Source: Apostichopus japonicus
Taxonomy: Eukaryota > Echinodermata > Holothuroidea > Aspidochirotida > Stichopodidae
Reading direction: 5' to 3'
NCBI RefSeq assembly: GCF_037975245.1
Contig: NC_092577.1
Location: forward strand, 17,880,398-17,944,397
Length of the DNA stretch: 64,000 bases
Within the stretch, counting starts at the first letter, position 1; each line of letters begins with the position of its first letter. The notes under the pieces are model-generated. The model was not told the origin of the DNA, searched no databases, and saw nothing but the letters and a program-made list of their open reading frames with translations. Shown piece after piece: positions 11,919 through 23,207 of the stretch. The translations under genes were made by a program, and so were the position numbers.

Positions 11919-12581
11919 GTGCTTTTTACGTGCAAAGAAAACTGACACGGATGAAAGGTCAACAGAACCAAAAACAATACCAGTCTGTATAACAACCACC
12001 AAATATCCAACTGAAAACCTCTCACTAACCCACAAATGTATCTAATGTACCGTTTAACGTGACGTGAAAAGGACACGGACCCAAAGGCCAACAGAACCAA
12101 AACAAAAAAGCTCTACAAAGCAGCCCCAAAAAGCCAACTCCAAACCACAAACAGAAACCCCCCACACCTAACACACTCCAAATTTCATCCGGGGAACGCC
12201 GTCCCGATAGTAGACGACAGGCTTGCGCATTACCTGCGAAGTTTTCCCAATACGGGTCTTTTCAGGCCCCTAGAAGTGTTCCCCTTTTCCTACGAGCGAG
12301 CAGAGTTCTTAGCTCCTCGTCAACATTGATCGAGTGGACCTCCCTGTCAGGAACTACCATCGTGTCCGGTATAGCAGAAGCGACTGCGGGCAGGGTGGAA
12401 GGGCCACTCGAGTCAATGAGATCAGTGGCCTGTTTCGTCTCATCAAACCAATCGGGGGACTCCTTAGCCACAACTACTAAGGCTGTAGTGCAGTCCTCCA
12501 TTGGCGAGTCAGAATCTGGGCCACTTAATGTCTCTTGGGCCAGTTGACTCGGGGCCCGACTAGTTTCACCGATAGCGTGAT
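11919..12581 (-). mobile_element. LINE B2, internally deleted copy, second of the pair
   Basis: It begins again with the family B tail and 3' UTR, then continues into a segment (VHSINVDEELRTLLARR, DWFDETKQATDLIDSSG on the minus strand) that is also present in the deleted copy at 23208-24702. There is no RT sequence. Its 5' end stops exactly at the right copy of the duplication CCTCAATCCTG (12582-12592). Confidence 0.8.
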
Positions 12582-13434
12582 CCTCAATCCTGGGAGTACG
12601 ATATAACACACTTCTGTCACCTAGCACTACTAGTGATAAGGCTCTGAAGCATGAGGTACTGAACAGGAAGTCGATAATGAGTCCATTTACCACAAATCAT
12701 GATGGAGAGGTGGTCCGTTTCTACAGAGAAAGCAACCACACACGAGAGCTGTCTCTCAAAAAGAAAGTCACCACAGTGAAGAGAGCTGTGAGTTAAATGC
12801 AATCAGGTTTCGTGCTAGATCTTCCCCTGGGGCAGTTGTTTGAAGAATACCTGAAGAAGTATCCAGATAAACATCTGGGGTTCAGTAAATTCACCAAGTT
12901 GAGGCCATCAAATGTACGTCTTCCAAAGCAAGCATATTTGGTAACGTGTAATTGTGTCTTTTGCGTCAATATTGATCCAAAAATAAAGACAGATCGTGCG
13001 GTCAATGTCAAGATTTGTGCCACCATTCGAGATCTTTTCAAAGTTCAACACAGCTTGAGGGCAAAGTTCTTGCTTGGAATGAGTGGGAACGCAAGCCAGT
13101 TTCCTTCAAGACGAAAGAAGTTGTTTTCAAAACCACTGTAAGAAGAGTCCTGGAATGCAAGTCTGGTGATGAGCTCATGAAAGGTGTGATCGATGATTTT
13201 GACAACACAGGTCAGAGCCCATTCCCTTGGCATCTTTTCATTGCAGTACCCTCAAGTCAGTGAATTGAAGGAGCACCTCCCACTAAAATGCCATTCTAAC
13301 TACTGTCGATTTCGCCCAAAACTGGACAGTTCATTTTCACAATGAAATGATATCGGCATGCTATTCCAAAGAGCAAGTAACCATACACACAATTGTGTGT
13401 TACTATAATGATCCAATTGTCTTTCTCAGCAATG

Positions 13435-13689
13435 TGTGCTTTTTACGTGCAAAGAAAACGGACACGGACCAAAGGTCAACAAAACCCAAAACAATCCCAG
13501 TCTGTTCAACAACCACCAAAAACCCAACTGAAAACCCACAAACAGATCTCTCACTAACCCACAAATGTATATAACGTAGCGTTTAACATGACGTGAAAAG
13601 GCCAACAGAAGCAAAACAATAAAGCTCTACAAACCAGCCCCCCAAAAAACTCCAAACCACAAACACAACCCCCCAACCCATATTTTAGG
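13435..13689 (-). mobile_element. LINE B4, 3' UTR fragment in the DDE-like pseudogene
   Basis: This is a 255-base antisense copy of the LINE B 3' UTR beginning with the CACGTAAAAAGCAC tail. It is flanked by TCAGCAATG at 13426-13434 and 13690-13698. It separates the HTIVCYYNDPIV block from the DLNHDFYAVLAFMKKMYD block of the DDE-like gene. Confidence 0.85.
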
Positions 13690-13841
13690 TCAGCAATGAC
13701 CTGAACCATGACTTCTATGCAGTGTTGGCCTTTATGAAGAAAATGTATGACTGCCTACGGACAGAGAGAGATGTAGTTGTTGAGAGAGTTTCGTTTTTCC
13801 GAAGGGTGTTCTGCACAGTATAAGAGTATGGCCTCCTTGTC

Positions 13842-14170
13842 CTTATTTGGAGAAATAGATGTAATATGGTTTTTAGGGAAAAATTTGCCAGTTGGCAGGC
13901 AGTCCTGGAGGCGGTGGAGTGTGACGTTCGCTTTCAAGTTGAAGACGATTTCCGCAGTTTATCTGGGGCTACCTTTTTTGGACGCTGGTGTGGTGGTGAG
14001 GCGTGTTTCGTTTCGCTGCGAGCTGGTCGCTTGTGGTTTTTTGAATGTTTGAGTGGGTTGTCTCTGCAGGTCGGTGGGCGTATTTTCGCTTGAGTTTTCT
14101 TTGTTCGCGAATGGGATGGTTGGGTAGTGCCGTTTGGCCGTGACGTTGTAGATCCCGCAGGGCGAGTCAC
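13842..14170 (+). mobile_element. LINE A6, 3' fragment in the DDE-like pseudogene
   Basis: Sense-strand copy of the last part of LINE A. It encodes the end of ORF2 (FASWQAVLEAVECDVRFQVE, FFGRWCGGEACFVSLRAGR), then the 3' UTR down to a degenerate hairpin. The last 11 bases of the LINE (GTAAAAAGCAC) are missing, and no clear target-site duplication was found. It interrupts the DDE-like gene after the GCSAQYK block. Confidence 0.8.
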
Positions 14171-14794
14171 CTATAAAGCACTCCTAGTCCTTCATAATTC
14201 TGAACTGAACAGCACAGTGGCACAGAACTACTCAGGGTCTGAGCATGGTAAATATCAAAGTGGCGGTGAGATTGCCATTACCAAATCGGCAGTAGATCGG
14301 GCAATTATCACAGAAGGAGCTGTCAGTAGAAATGCTGATGAAATGTTCTCTTACGGTGAAAAAAATATGTCTGTTCATGATGTTGTGTCCAGGCGTTTGT
14401 ACATGCTAGTAAATGATATACAACATGAGGGTACAACCAAAGGAAGCTACCGCACAGTAAAGGGTACCAGAAAGATGCACTCAATTAGCTCATTTAAGAA
14501 GGGGCTGAAGTCTCGTCCACTGACCTGCATGTGCCCACCATACCTGTGAGACTTATCTGCCAACTGTGAAAGCGCTGTGTATGTTGACCAATGGACCACA
14601 GTCAAATAAAGACAGAAGCTAGCTCATGGAAGGTAAGAAAAACATAATGAAAACGGTGTCTTGTGTGACTATTACAATTGAGATTGTACAAAAATCAATC
14701 AGCACATCATGCATTAAATCAACTTACAAAAGCCCATTTCATTTTTATAACAGTTCTAATGTTGTAATGTTTCAATGTTCTATTATCCCAGAGC

Positions 14795-15159
14795 ACAGCA
14801 GATGCCGCCTAGCTTTCGATGGGGACGTCTGGAGGGCCGAGGCTGTCGTCCCCCTCGTGCTGGAGGGCCGAGGCTGTCGTCCCCCTCGTGCAAAGTAACA
14901 TTAGGTTTCGCATGGAGGCGGACCATGCACGGCTTCCCGACACTGCTTTTCGTAGACGCTGGCGCAAGCCTGTCGTCTGCTATAGGGACGGCTTTCCCCG
15001 GATGAAATTCGGAGTGAGTTAGCTGTTAGGTGTGGGGGTTTGTGTGGTCGTTACATAATATGGGTTTGGGGGGGGTCTGTTTGTGATTTTGAGTTGGCTT
15101 TTTGGTGGTTGTTACACAGACTGGGATTTCTTTTTGGCTTTGCACGTAAAAAGCACAAA
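14795..15159 (+). mobile_element. LINE B6, 5'-truncated 3' end
   Basis: It encodes the ORF2 C-terminus (CRLAFDGDVWRAEAVVP, KPVVCYRDGFPRMKFGVS) followed by the family B 3' UTR and the tail CACGTAAAAAGCACAAA. It is flanked by ATCCCAGAGC at 14785-14794 and 15160-15169. A short unit (GGAGGGCCGAGGCTGTCGTC) is repeated twice in tandem near 14831-14885. Confidence 0.85.
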
Positions 15160-15169
15160 ATCCCAGAGC

Positions 15170-17313
15170 CAGCAAACCACAAGCAGTAATGAAAAGGTGG
15201 GGGTGTTGCATCTGTTTATTGTGCCGACTTGCTTTTAATAGAATAGCTGTACTGTTATTGAGAGAAATGGGAGTAGGAAAATATACTATATCCATATTCC
15301 TGGAGAATATTATTTTCAGGATCTGGCATGGATAAAGTGAACAAAGTAGATTTCTTGTTGCCAAGCAACACATACAACTCATGGACATATTTTAGCTCTA
15401 TATAGAGGTCTTTGTCATACCATATCCAGATATATCCCGGGGAAAGTCATTGAAAGGCGCGGTAAACAGTGGTCAGCTTATTCCAGTGTAATAGCAAATG
15501 TTCATTGTTAATGATACAAATGTTTTAATGTGATTATAATGTAATACAATTTCATTCATTTCATTTTGTTGTAAAGTAGGTCTGATACATACATACACTG
15601 TTGGAAATGTACTGAATATTGTAATTTGAAAAATGTGTGGAGCCTTTATCTTCCCCAAGAATTTCTAGTGTCATTATTTTTCAGTACTCCTTGACGATTC
15701 CTCAAATGGTGTTTTAGTACAACATCAATTTGTTTCCCCCAAAAATGTATCCATTATAGATCTGTTACTGTTATGTGTATTTTGAAGTAGACTTTGTATT
15801 TTAAACATGGTTTACTAACTGTACAATTATCCTTTTGTTGTGACCTGTTGAATTATGTATCATTGTAATGCAGGTGTGCGGACATGAGTCGAGGGTGATG
15901 TCCGAAATATTCATTCACTAAACTGTAAATAAACATGGAGTATTTGAAGTAGAAGTTTAAAAACTGGCTAACATAAAACAGCCCATTATTTCCATCTAAA
16001 TTTTGATACTATTTAACTTTGTCTGGAAACCATGACAGTGCTGTCCTAAACTAAACATGCAATTGTGGTGATGTCCGAAAACATATTCCAAGACATTGTA
16101 GTGCAAACCTGTAAAACAACTTCTTGCACTTTCCACTGGCTTAAATGAATTTGATGCTGTGTGTGAACATCACATATTCAGATATATTGTTGTTAAGTAA
16201 CAGTTATGACCTTTGTTTGATTAATTTCTTCTTGAAAAATGTAGTCACCTTTCTATGCATCAAACTTGGAACCGATAGAAAGTTTATATACCCTTGTTTA
16301 GATTTTCTCAACTTTATTACGTGACTTTCACTCCTTACTATTACAATGTATTTTTCATATACACTGGTGGATGATGTCCGAAACCAGAGAGTCATAGAAG
16401 AAAATATTATGAAAAGACATGGCCTAGGATTTTCAGCTTTTGGTTAATATATTTGCTTATGTTGTGGTTTTATTTTATGTTATAATTGTTACTGATACTT
16501 TCAGCTTTGCTCTTTAAGGAGACACTTTTGACTTTATTTCAGGTAAACGGAATACACAAATATTTCTTTAATTACATCATCAATGCCATAAAGAACATGT
16601 CTGATAATAAGAAATTTCATGCTTATATAGAAAATAACAATATTCACAAATGTAACGGCAATGCATTTACACGCAACCATTAAGAAATAAGAAATTTTGG
16701 GCAATTTATGGATTGTCACACTTTTAGACCTTTTAGAATATACTTTCCAAAATAGTTTAAGCTATGATTGACTCTGGTTCATAAATTAGGGTAGACATTC
16801 TTTACTGCAATTTGCAAATTTGCTACCCGTGGCAACCAATTTGGGCGCTTTAACGTGAACAGACCCATATGAGTTTTTGAAATTGTGTTTTATAAAGGTA
16901 CCTGGCAATTACACCAAGACGAGTGACGTCATCACATCGTTCAAACCCTCAAACAATCATATTCTCAGTTTTGCAGATAAAGCACATCATTAAGACAAAA
17001 AGGATTGCTTTAAGACCCCCGTGATTGCTTATATGCTAGGATTTTGCATAATACCACTGTGTAATAAAACATACAAGGAATTGAGGTCAAACCCTTGAAA
17101 GGCATCCAAACTAACAGACTGCACAATTTTGTTTTTAAATCAATTTGTTGTAGAGTTAAAGCAATATGCACTGGATATTAAATGAAGTTGAAGTATCAGT
17201 AAGAACTTGCTACTTACATCTAAAATGTCTTCCATTAATTTAATTATCCAGTATATTCTATATGCTCATAGTACATAACAATTTCATTTTCTTCACCCTT
17301 AAAATATTTTCAG
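15170..17313. other. Non-coding, AT-rich region between the two recombinase loci
   Basis: No coding exon is recognised. The sequence GATGTCCGAAA occurs three times (about 15897, 16069 and 16373). From about 16915 the sequence matches 1010-1427 and leads into the splice acceptor of locus 2 at 17312-17313. Confidence 0.5.
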
Positions 17314-18559
17314 CCGCATGCAGCTGAACAATGACGACATATCGAATGGTAACTCTACCAGTGTACAAGAAACCCAACGGAGGCAGAAGCTACGAAAAGT
17401 TTCAGTCGTGTTTCGTCTGTACCAAAGTGGTAAGAAGTAAGATGGCTCCCCACTTGAGCAGCCACGCCGATACAGAGGTTGCAGTGGCAGATGCTCTAAA
17501 TGATACTAACAAAGAGAGACGATCCAAAACACTGGAGGCCCTACGATTTATGGGAAACTGAAAGTTTTTAAAAAAGGAGTTGGAGAACTCATAGTTTTAA
17601 GAAGGTCCCATCATGTTAAGGTTGTGGAAGACTATATACCTTGCCTCAAGTACTACGGTTGTTTTTGAAATCAGTTAACGAGCACATTTCCATTGGAAAA
17701 AGCGAAATGGATCCAGATGGGACGAAGGATACTACGTCCACTGCAAAATGCTCTTGAGTGGTGCCCTTCATGGCAAAAACACACTTTTCTTAAGTGATAA
17801 CTTGAAGAACTTAAAAAGGGAAGTCAAGCAAAATAAGGGATGATAAAGTGAAGAGGCAGATTAGCTTATCTTGATGTTTGGCGCCCCCGTTAGAAAGACT
17901 GGGAGCATTGAGGCGGCATGTGATATCTCAGAGAATGGGGCCGCTGGCAAGACTGCTAATAACATTCAATATCACAAATGGAGAGACATCACTTATTGAT
18001 GCAAGCAGATTTGACGATGTGGTGGTCTGTGTGAGGGGTGTTTGTGGCGATGCACAACAGCAAACTGTTGCTGGAGGGAACATGTTCACCAGCGCTTGAC
18101 ATCAAAAATTTCATCTCCAGCCTTTCAAAGAACGCCGTTTCAATACAGTTGATGGACTGCAGTCCACCATCAGACCTTCAACAATTGATATCCTGGACCT
18201 ATAAAAAAATCGACGAGGCTCAGAAGAAGTTGATTGAAACTCCTCATGAGTTTCAATGGAAACAGCTGGCAAATTCGACATTTGTGCTCGCAAGTACCTT
18301 TAACAAAAGGAGAGGGGAGAGATTGCCAGGATGAGCCTCTGCTCCTGCGTAAAACGGCCAAAGTGGCGAGAGTTAAGAAACGAGGAAATGAAGAATGCCC
18401 TTAGTGCCCTGGAGCTGCAAATAGCAGACAGGTATGTGTAAGCTGGTTAATATCTTTTGCTTGTATTAGACCAATTGCTAGGACTTTGGATGTAAACTCA
18501 TCATTTGAATGGGAGTGTCCTGTGAGCGTTTCAATTTACTAAATTCTTTACTAAATACT

Positions 18560-18955
18560 TCACGAGAGGAGGGGGAATCTGGTGGGATTTTACCCTCCCC
18601 TGCACCTGGTTCACCCTCCCCCGTCGTTGCAGACCCCAACCCCGTGCCCGCACCGAGAAAGTCTCCACCAGCTTCCCCCATCAACTCGTCCAGTTCCGTC
18701 CCCAGTCCGCCGCCGGTATCGCCAGATCCGGTGGCTTTGTCTGACGGAGAATCGGTGGTCATCGATTCTCCGGAGGTTCTGTCTGACAGCGACTCCGGTG
18801 AATCGGTGATCAGCGAGCCGAAACGTGCCACTGGGACGAGCTGGTACGACGAAATGGGGGAACCCTCTCTTAAAAGGTCGGCTTCAAGTGACGACTCGGA
18901 CGACGATATGTCGTCAAGGGCGCGCTTGAAGCTTACGGAATCGTCGTCTTCGTAG
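18560..18955 (+). pseudogene. LINE A2 ORF1 C-terminal remnant
   Basis: The open frame encodes the proline/serine/aspartate-rich C-terminus (SPVVADPNPVPAPRKSPP, LSDSDSGESVI, TGTSWYDEMGEPSLKRSAS) without the RNA-binding half or the zinc knuckles. It ends 20 bases before the ORF2 start, the same spacing as in the other two copies. Confidence 0.75.
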
Positions 18956-18975
18956 TTTTGCCCCACTGCCCTCTC

Positions 18976-21038
18976 ATGGCCCATGCACTTTCAGTTGCCA
19001 CTTTGAACGTGAATGGCATGAGGGATCATCGCAAGCGCAGTCGCATTTTCCAATATTGTAAATCAATGGAGGTCGACTGCGTTTGCCTGCAAGAAACACA
19101 TATTTTGGAAGAAGATGTCCCTCTATGGGCTTATGAGTGGGGTGGTGAGCTGCATGCTTCGTTAGGTTCGTCTTCATCCTGTGGCACTGTCATCCTTCTG
19201 TCAGCTCGTCAGGCGGGTTGTGCCACTAGGGTGGAGACGGATCACGAGGGCCGATTGGTTTGCATTCTATTCAAGTATCCACAGGGTAACATCGCCATTT
19301 GCAATGTGTATGCTCCCAATCGGCCTTCTGCTAGACGAGATTTTTTTAACACGCTGCCTTCCTTTGTTCCTGGTAGTGCGCCGTGTGTCATGGTCGGAGA
19401 CTTTAACTGTGTCCCAGACTCGGGTCTTGACAGACTCGGAACTTCTGTGTCTGCAAGTCCCGACGCTGGGATCACAGAATTGGACAGATTCACTTCGGCA
19501 CACCTTTTAGCCGATGTCTGGAGGCATATGCACCCGTGTAGTACGGTGTATACGTGGGTGAGGCCTAACGGAGAAGATGCCTCCAGGATAGATCGAGTGT
19601 ATGCGCCCGTAAGTTTTACATTTTCGGGTTGCGAGACGCTCAGCTGTCCGCTCTCTGACCATGACACTGTAGTAGCACGTTTTGTTTTGCCTTCCATTTT
19701 CCCGATCGGGCGGGGCCTATGGAAGCTTAACTGTCGGATTCTTGGCGAGGCAGAGTTCCGCCAGGGTTTCGAGACCAGGTACAAAGGATGGCAAACATTG
19801 AAGCCGGCCTTTGCTTCTACATCCCAATGGTGGGATGAGGTCAAGTTGCGCATCAAACGCTACGCAATTCAGTATTGCGTGACCCGCGCACGGCGTCGAA
19901 GAGAAAAATTCTCCAAGCTGTGCGCGGAGGTGAAGTTCGGCGACCCTTCGGCAGTCATCGCTTTGCAGACTTATCTCGATGAAAAGTACCACGGTGCCCG
20001 CGTAAGGGCCCGTGTCGAAGCGGTGGAAGCCGAGGAGCGCCCTTCACTGAGGTTCTACCAGTCCGTTAGCTCATCGGCAGGTGACAGACGCGTCCCGTCT
20101 GTACGCGCTACTGATGGGACCGTGGTTAGTGACCCTCACGGCATTGTCCGCGTATATAAAGAGTATTATTCGAGTTTGTTTACGCGTGGCAATGTCGACT
20201 TGTCGGCACAGGCTGATTTATTGAGGGGAATCTCAAAAACCGTTCCCCACGATGTCAATGATATTTTGGGGGGCGAAATAACCACTGTTGAGCTTTGGAA
20301 GGCGCTTTGGCAGATGAAGAATGGCAAGTCCCCGGGTTCGGACGGGCTTCCGAGGGAGTTCTACCGAACCTTCTGGGCAATAATAGGACCCGACATCAGA
20401 GCCGTCTTCGAGGACGCCTTCCAAAACGGACTGTTAAACCAAAGTCAACGTCTGGGCATGATTACTTTGCTGCCCAAGTCTGGGGACCCCTTGGATCCCC
20501 GTAACAAGCGTCCGATCACCTTGTTAAATGTGGACTACAAGTTGCTGGCTAAGGCTTTGTGCAACCGCCTTGCACTGGCTATGCCGCATCTTGTGGGTGA
20601 TCTCCAGACTTGTGCAGTGAAGGGTCATTGCATCCAGCAGAACTTGTGGTTGATGCGCGACTTGACCGACTTTGTTATTGAGCGTGATCTGCCATGTGCA
20701 TTGGTGTCTCTGGACCAGCAGAAGGCCTTTGACATGGTGGATCGCGGTTTTTTAATGAATGTATTGGAGACCTTTCAGTTGCACCCAAATTTTCGTAATT
20801 GCATTTCTGTTTTGTATGAAGAAAGTTTCAGTTCTGTTATCGTAAATGGGTTTTGTTCGGAGGTTTTTAACGTAGAGAGGGGGGTGCGCCAGGGGTGCCC
20901 TCTGTCTCCATTACTTTATGTTTTGTTTAGCGAGTCCCTCTCTCGTCTTTTGGAAAGGGACTCCAGACTTGTTCCATTCGTTGTGCCAGAGGGTGCCAAA
21001 GTGAAATGCGCTCAATATGCAGATGACGTGACATGTGT
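18976..21038 (+). pseudogene. LINE A2 ORF2, truncated within the reverse transcriptase
   Basis: The frame is open from MAHALSVATLNVNGMRD through the complete endonuclease (QETHI, GDFNC, SDHDTVV) and most of the RT (LDQQKAFDMVD, RQGCPLSPLL, YADDVTC). The protein is cut just after the YADD box by an antisense LINE tail, so the thumb and zf-RVT regions are missing. The endonuclease domain is undamaged. It is highly similar to ORF2 of A1 and A3. Confidence 0.85.
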
Positions 21039-22398
21039 GCTTTTTACGTGACCCGTCATACGGGACATGGGCGGCGATCATGGGGGGACGGGGGGGGACA
21101 TGTCCCCCCCAATATTTGGTGGCATAGTTTTTTTATAAGCATATGTTTTGTATTTTTTTATGATATCGCTAGTTATTTCAAAATAGAAAATGCTTAGATG
21201 CAACTTAAAAGGCCTGGGAAGTGCCATTTCCAGCAATCTGGGAGGCATTTTCGGCCAAATTTTTCTTTTCTTCTTCGCGCCAACTTATGGTGGCGCTACG
21301 CTTAGATAGTCTGGGTACAAGCTTTGCTCCTCCCTTGGCAAATTCCTCGCAAGGCACCTGTCTAACCGTGTCACAATTTGTTACTATATATATGACCGAA
21401 AGTAGTTTTTACTTTTTTTTGAAATGAATAGCTAGACGGACCGCATCCGTAATGAAATTTGGTTGGAATCTTGTGTATGAGTGTAAGTACGTACAATCAC
21501 GCACACATATGATCCACATCGATATGGGTTCTCTGGGTTTCCATTTGGCCTGTTTCCTACAAGATTTCTAACCGCAGGTGCTTAGCCAAGGGAGGGGGGG
21601 GTGAAGGGTGGAGACCGCCCTTCCCCTCGAGCATATTTTTTTTGTATTTTCTATGATATCGAAGTTTTATAGTAGCCGTTATAAGAGGTTTCAATATTTT
21701 TACACCAATAATTTAACTGTGTCTGAATTTTCGAAAATTCTTTGAACAACATTCTTCATCATACTTCCCTCTACTCGTGCAATTTTGACCGGTCTGTTAG
21801 GGGTTGAGGTTTTTTTTCTATATTGGTTGTCCATAGATTAAATTTTGTGCAACATTATGGGTATGTTTTGAAGTGAATTTATTATTCAAATTCTGAACAA
21901 ATAATGGGCTTAAAACCTTGAAAAGTGGGGCTGACGGGTATTAAGGGGCGTTACGTAGAATTACCTACAAAATCAATGATCCACAGGAGATGCAATGAGG
22001 TCGAACATGATGTGTGACTGGTGACAATCTTGAAAAAAGGTATGATGAATGAAGAAAAAAATCTATTAGGTAAAACTTGGTTCTCAGGCAAAGGTGTACA
22101 TCTGGTTGGTCATTTTGAAGCCCGAGAAGTGCCATTTCCAGTGGTCTGGGGGGCTATCAAAACCAAAAATTTTCTTGTACGCTGCGCGCCAACCAATGGT
22201 GGCCCTCCGCTTTGATAGTAATTTGCCTGCATCCAAGCAAATGTCCCCCCCAATATTTGAAACAGATCGCCGCCCCTGATACGGGATACAAAACGTCACG
22301 GCCAAACGGCACTACCAAACCATCCCATTCTTACAAACGAACCTCAGGTCAAGCGAGCCAAAAAAAGTACATACGCTCACCGACCTGCAGAGACAAAA
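21039..22398 (-). mobile_element. LINE A4, antisense 3' end, itself split by a hAT element
   Basis: It starts with the LINE A tail (GCTTTTTACGTGACCC) and the hairpin, is interrupted at 21066-22278, and resumes with the 3' UTR sequence (GTCACGGCCAAACGGCACTA, GACCTGCAGAGACAAAACT). It then ends abruptly against locus 2 intron sequence. That junction corresponds to position 8846 of locus 1. The 5' end of A4, the rest of A2 and about 1.2 kb of host sequence are missing, suggesting a deletion. Confidence 0.82.
21066..22278. mobile_element. Non-autonomous hAT-like DNA transposon inserted in LINE A4
   Basis: It is 1213 bases long with imperfect terminal inverted repeats: CATGGGCGGCGATC at the left and CAGGGGCGGCGATC read inward from the right. 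It is flanked by the 8-base duplication ATACGGGA (21058-21065 and 22279-22286), typical of hAT elements. No transposase is encoded. Internally it has two direct repeats of about 100 bases (about 21211-21310 and 22121-22220, sharing GAAGTGCCATTTCCAG and CGCGCCAAC) and a second repeated motif near 21140 and 21645. Confidence 0.85.
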
Positions 22399-23207
22399 CT
22401 GCATTCTTAAAAAGTAATTTTTCTGCAGATGTCATGGAAATATGGAAACACAAAATTATATATCATACCAACACTACTTACTGATCTACACCTTTAGCCT
22501 TCTACAGTACATTGATATATGCATCATTTAGTTAGTTCTTGTTTAGGTATATAATGAGTCTCGGTTTTTTCCAACTTGTTATAGTGATCTAACTAGATTG
22601 CCTTAAGATGTTGATATGTGTTTTTATTGATATCATGCACATTTGTGAGGAGGCGGGAGGTAGATACTGACTACCCATGGTGATGTGTTTTGCAAATGAT
22701 ATCATTCATATTTATTAGGGGCATGGCCTAGCATTATTTCTTTTACAAAAGTTGACGAATTTGCTTTACTTTCCTAAACATTTGTTTCTCTGAATCTTTT
22801 CAATCTGAAACTTAGTGAATCTAACAGATATCAGCAATGAAGAAATGTTCAATGGTTATTTGTTTAGGAAATATCCAAGAAAGTAAATTGCCTTAATGCT
22901 TTCATCTATAGGACCCATATTAACTGTTGGTGCATTAACATGTTTAACAACATGCAAAGTGATTGACAACAGTTTGGTAAATAATTTATTATACAGTTGC
23001 TGAGTCTTCAAGAGGGAGAACTTGAATGGGTGTCAAACCATTTAGGGCACAATGTCGACATCCATCGAATGTGATATCGACTCCATGAGTCTACAATTGA
23101 ATGGACGAAAGTTGCCAAACTATTCATGGCAGTAGAGTCGGGAACAATTGCCCAACACAAAGGAAGGAAGACTTGGAGGTAAATGGTGAGTACACAAAGC
23201 ATATGTG

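Larger units (their letters stand above)
12662..14550 (+). pseudogene. DDE-type transposase-like gene of an uncharacterised family, broken
   Basis: Order of recognisable blocks: an N-terminal region VVRFYRESNHTREL, then GFSKFTKLRPSNVRLP (about 12878-12925), a CNCVFC cysteine motif, a WNEWERKPVSF block with FPWHLFIAV (13075-13260), TTVDFAQNWTVHFHNEM (about 13295-13345), FSEGCSAQYKSM (about 13795-13830) and SGSEHGKYQSGGEI (about 14235-14275), followed by VKGTRKMHSISSF. From memory, the same order (DFAENY, TDGCxxQYK, HGK..GG) recurs in unannotated proteins of many invertebrates and looks like a DDE nuclease core. Here the second acidic residue would be Glu, and the frame is broken by stops, shifts and two LINE insertions (13435-13689 and about 13842-14170). 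I cannot name the superfamily. Confidence 0.6.
18560..21038 (+). mobile_element. LINE A2, both ends missing, in locus 2
   Basis: Sense copy of LINE A running from the C-terminal part of ORF1 to the YADD motif of ORF2. It stops at ACATGTGT (21031-21038), where an antisense LINE A tail begins. The rest of ORF2 does not reappear on the other side. The left edge is approximate because the first 40 bases are diverged. Confidence 0.85.

Noticed and set aside
18560-22398. Twin-priming (5' inversion) as the origin of the sense/antisense LINE pair
   Set aside because: In a 5' inversion the LINE 3' tail must touch the host target. Here the tail is at the internal junction, so nested insertion plus deletion fits better.
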